Shown here: in pieces, positions 7,345 through 7,359 of the stretch
How the letters are laid out: every line of letters begins with the position of its first letter
Position numbering within the stretch: the stretch's first letter is position 1
Source: an uncultured Lachnospiraceae bacterium
GTDB taxonomy: Bacteria; Bacillota; Clostridia; Lachnospirales; Lachnospiraceae
Direction of reading: 5' to 3'
Assembly: GCA_947625995.1 (NCBI GenBank)
Contig: CANQQN010000094.1
Location: 1-7,359 of the forward strand
DNA length: 7,359 nt
Translations under genes and position numbers: made by a program
Notes under the pieces: generated by a model
Told to the model about the DNA's origin: nothing
What the model saw: only the letters and a program-made list of their open reading frames with translations
The model's database searches: none

Positions 7345-7349
7345 CCTCC
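7345..7349 (-). promoter_or_regulatory. Ribosome binding site (GGAGG) that decides the start of the propeller gene
   Basis: GGAGG on the minus strand is followed by an 8-nt A-rich spacer and the ATG at 7336-7334. This favours the ATG over the in-frame TTG at 7351, which is upstream of and overlaps this site. Only 10 bases of sequence lie beyond it, so the promoter or upstream gene cannot be seen. Confidence 0.8.
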
Positions 7350-7359
7350 AAATGCTGAT

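Overview
The window is a compact run of five genes, all on the minus strand, so transcription goes from high to low coordinates and both ends run out of the window. Four encode glycoside hydrolases or their close relatives, and one encodes a polytopic TraX-family membrane protein. Strong AGGAGG-type ribosome binding sites, a moderately GC-rich composition and very short intergenic gaps fit a Gram-positive anaerobe of the Bacillota. A gut Lachnospiraceae-like Clostridia is my best guess. That rests on style and protein flavour only, because no rRNA or other taxonomic marker is present.

Layout in transcription order: (1) 7336-6314, a five-bladed beta-propeller glycosidase-like protein of the GH43/GH32 type. 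(2) 6240-4195, a GH42 beta-galactosidase. (3) 4156-2111, a second, divergent GH42 beta-galactosidase of exactly the same length (681 aa). (4) 2129-1350, a TraX-family membrane protein whose start overlaps the end of the second GH42 gene by 19 bp. (5) 1276 to the window start, the first 425 codons of a large TIM-barrel glycoside hydrolase resembling GH106 alpha-L-rhamnosidases, cut off by the window edge. Gaps are 73, 38, -19 and 73 bp, none holds a convincing minus-strand terminator, and each start has a recognisable Shine-Dalgarno sequence. The whole block therefore looks like part of one operon. The promoter, any regulator and any transporter must lie outside the window.

None of the four enzymes has a visible signal peptide. 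The likely scheme is that oligosaccharides are imported and then trimmed in the cytoplasm. Galactosidases, a rhamnosidase-like enzyme and an arabinosidase-like propeller would suit side chains of pectic rhamnogalacturonan I or arabinogalactan, but the exact substrate is inference. The odd member is the TraX-family protein, a membrane protein known from F-pilin N-acetylation, which is translationally coupled to a beta-galactosidase in a setting with no conjugation genes. I see no CRISPR array, mobile element, tRNA, rRNA or phage gene. The window is mainly a carbohydrate-utilisation locus, and the TraX-family gene is its most unexplained part.
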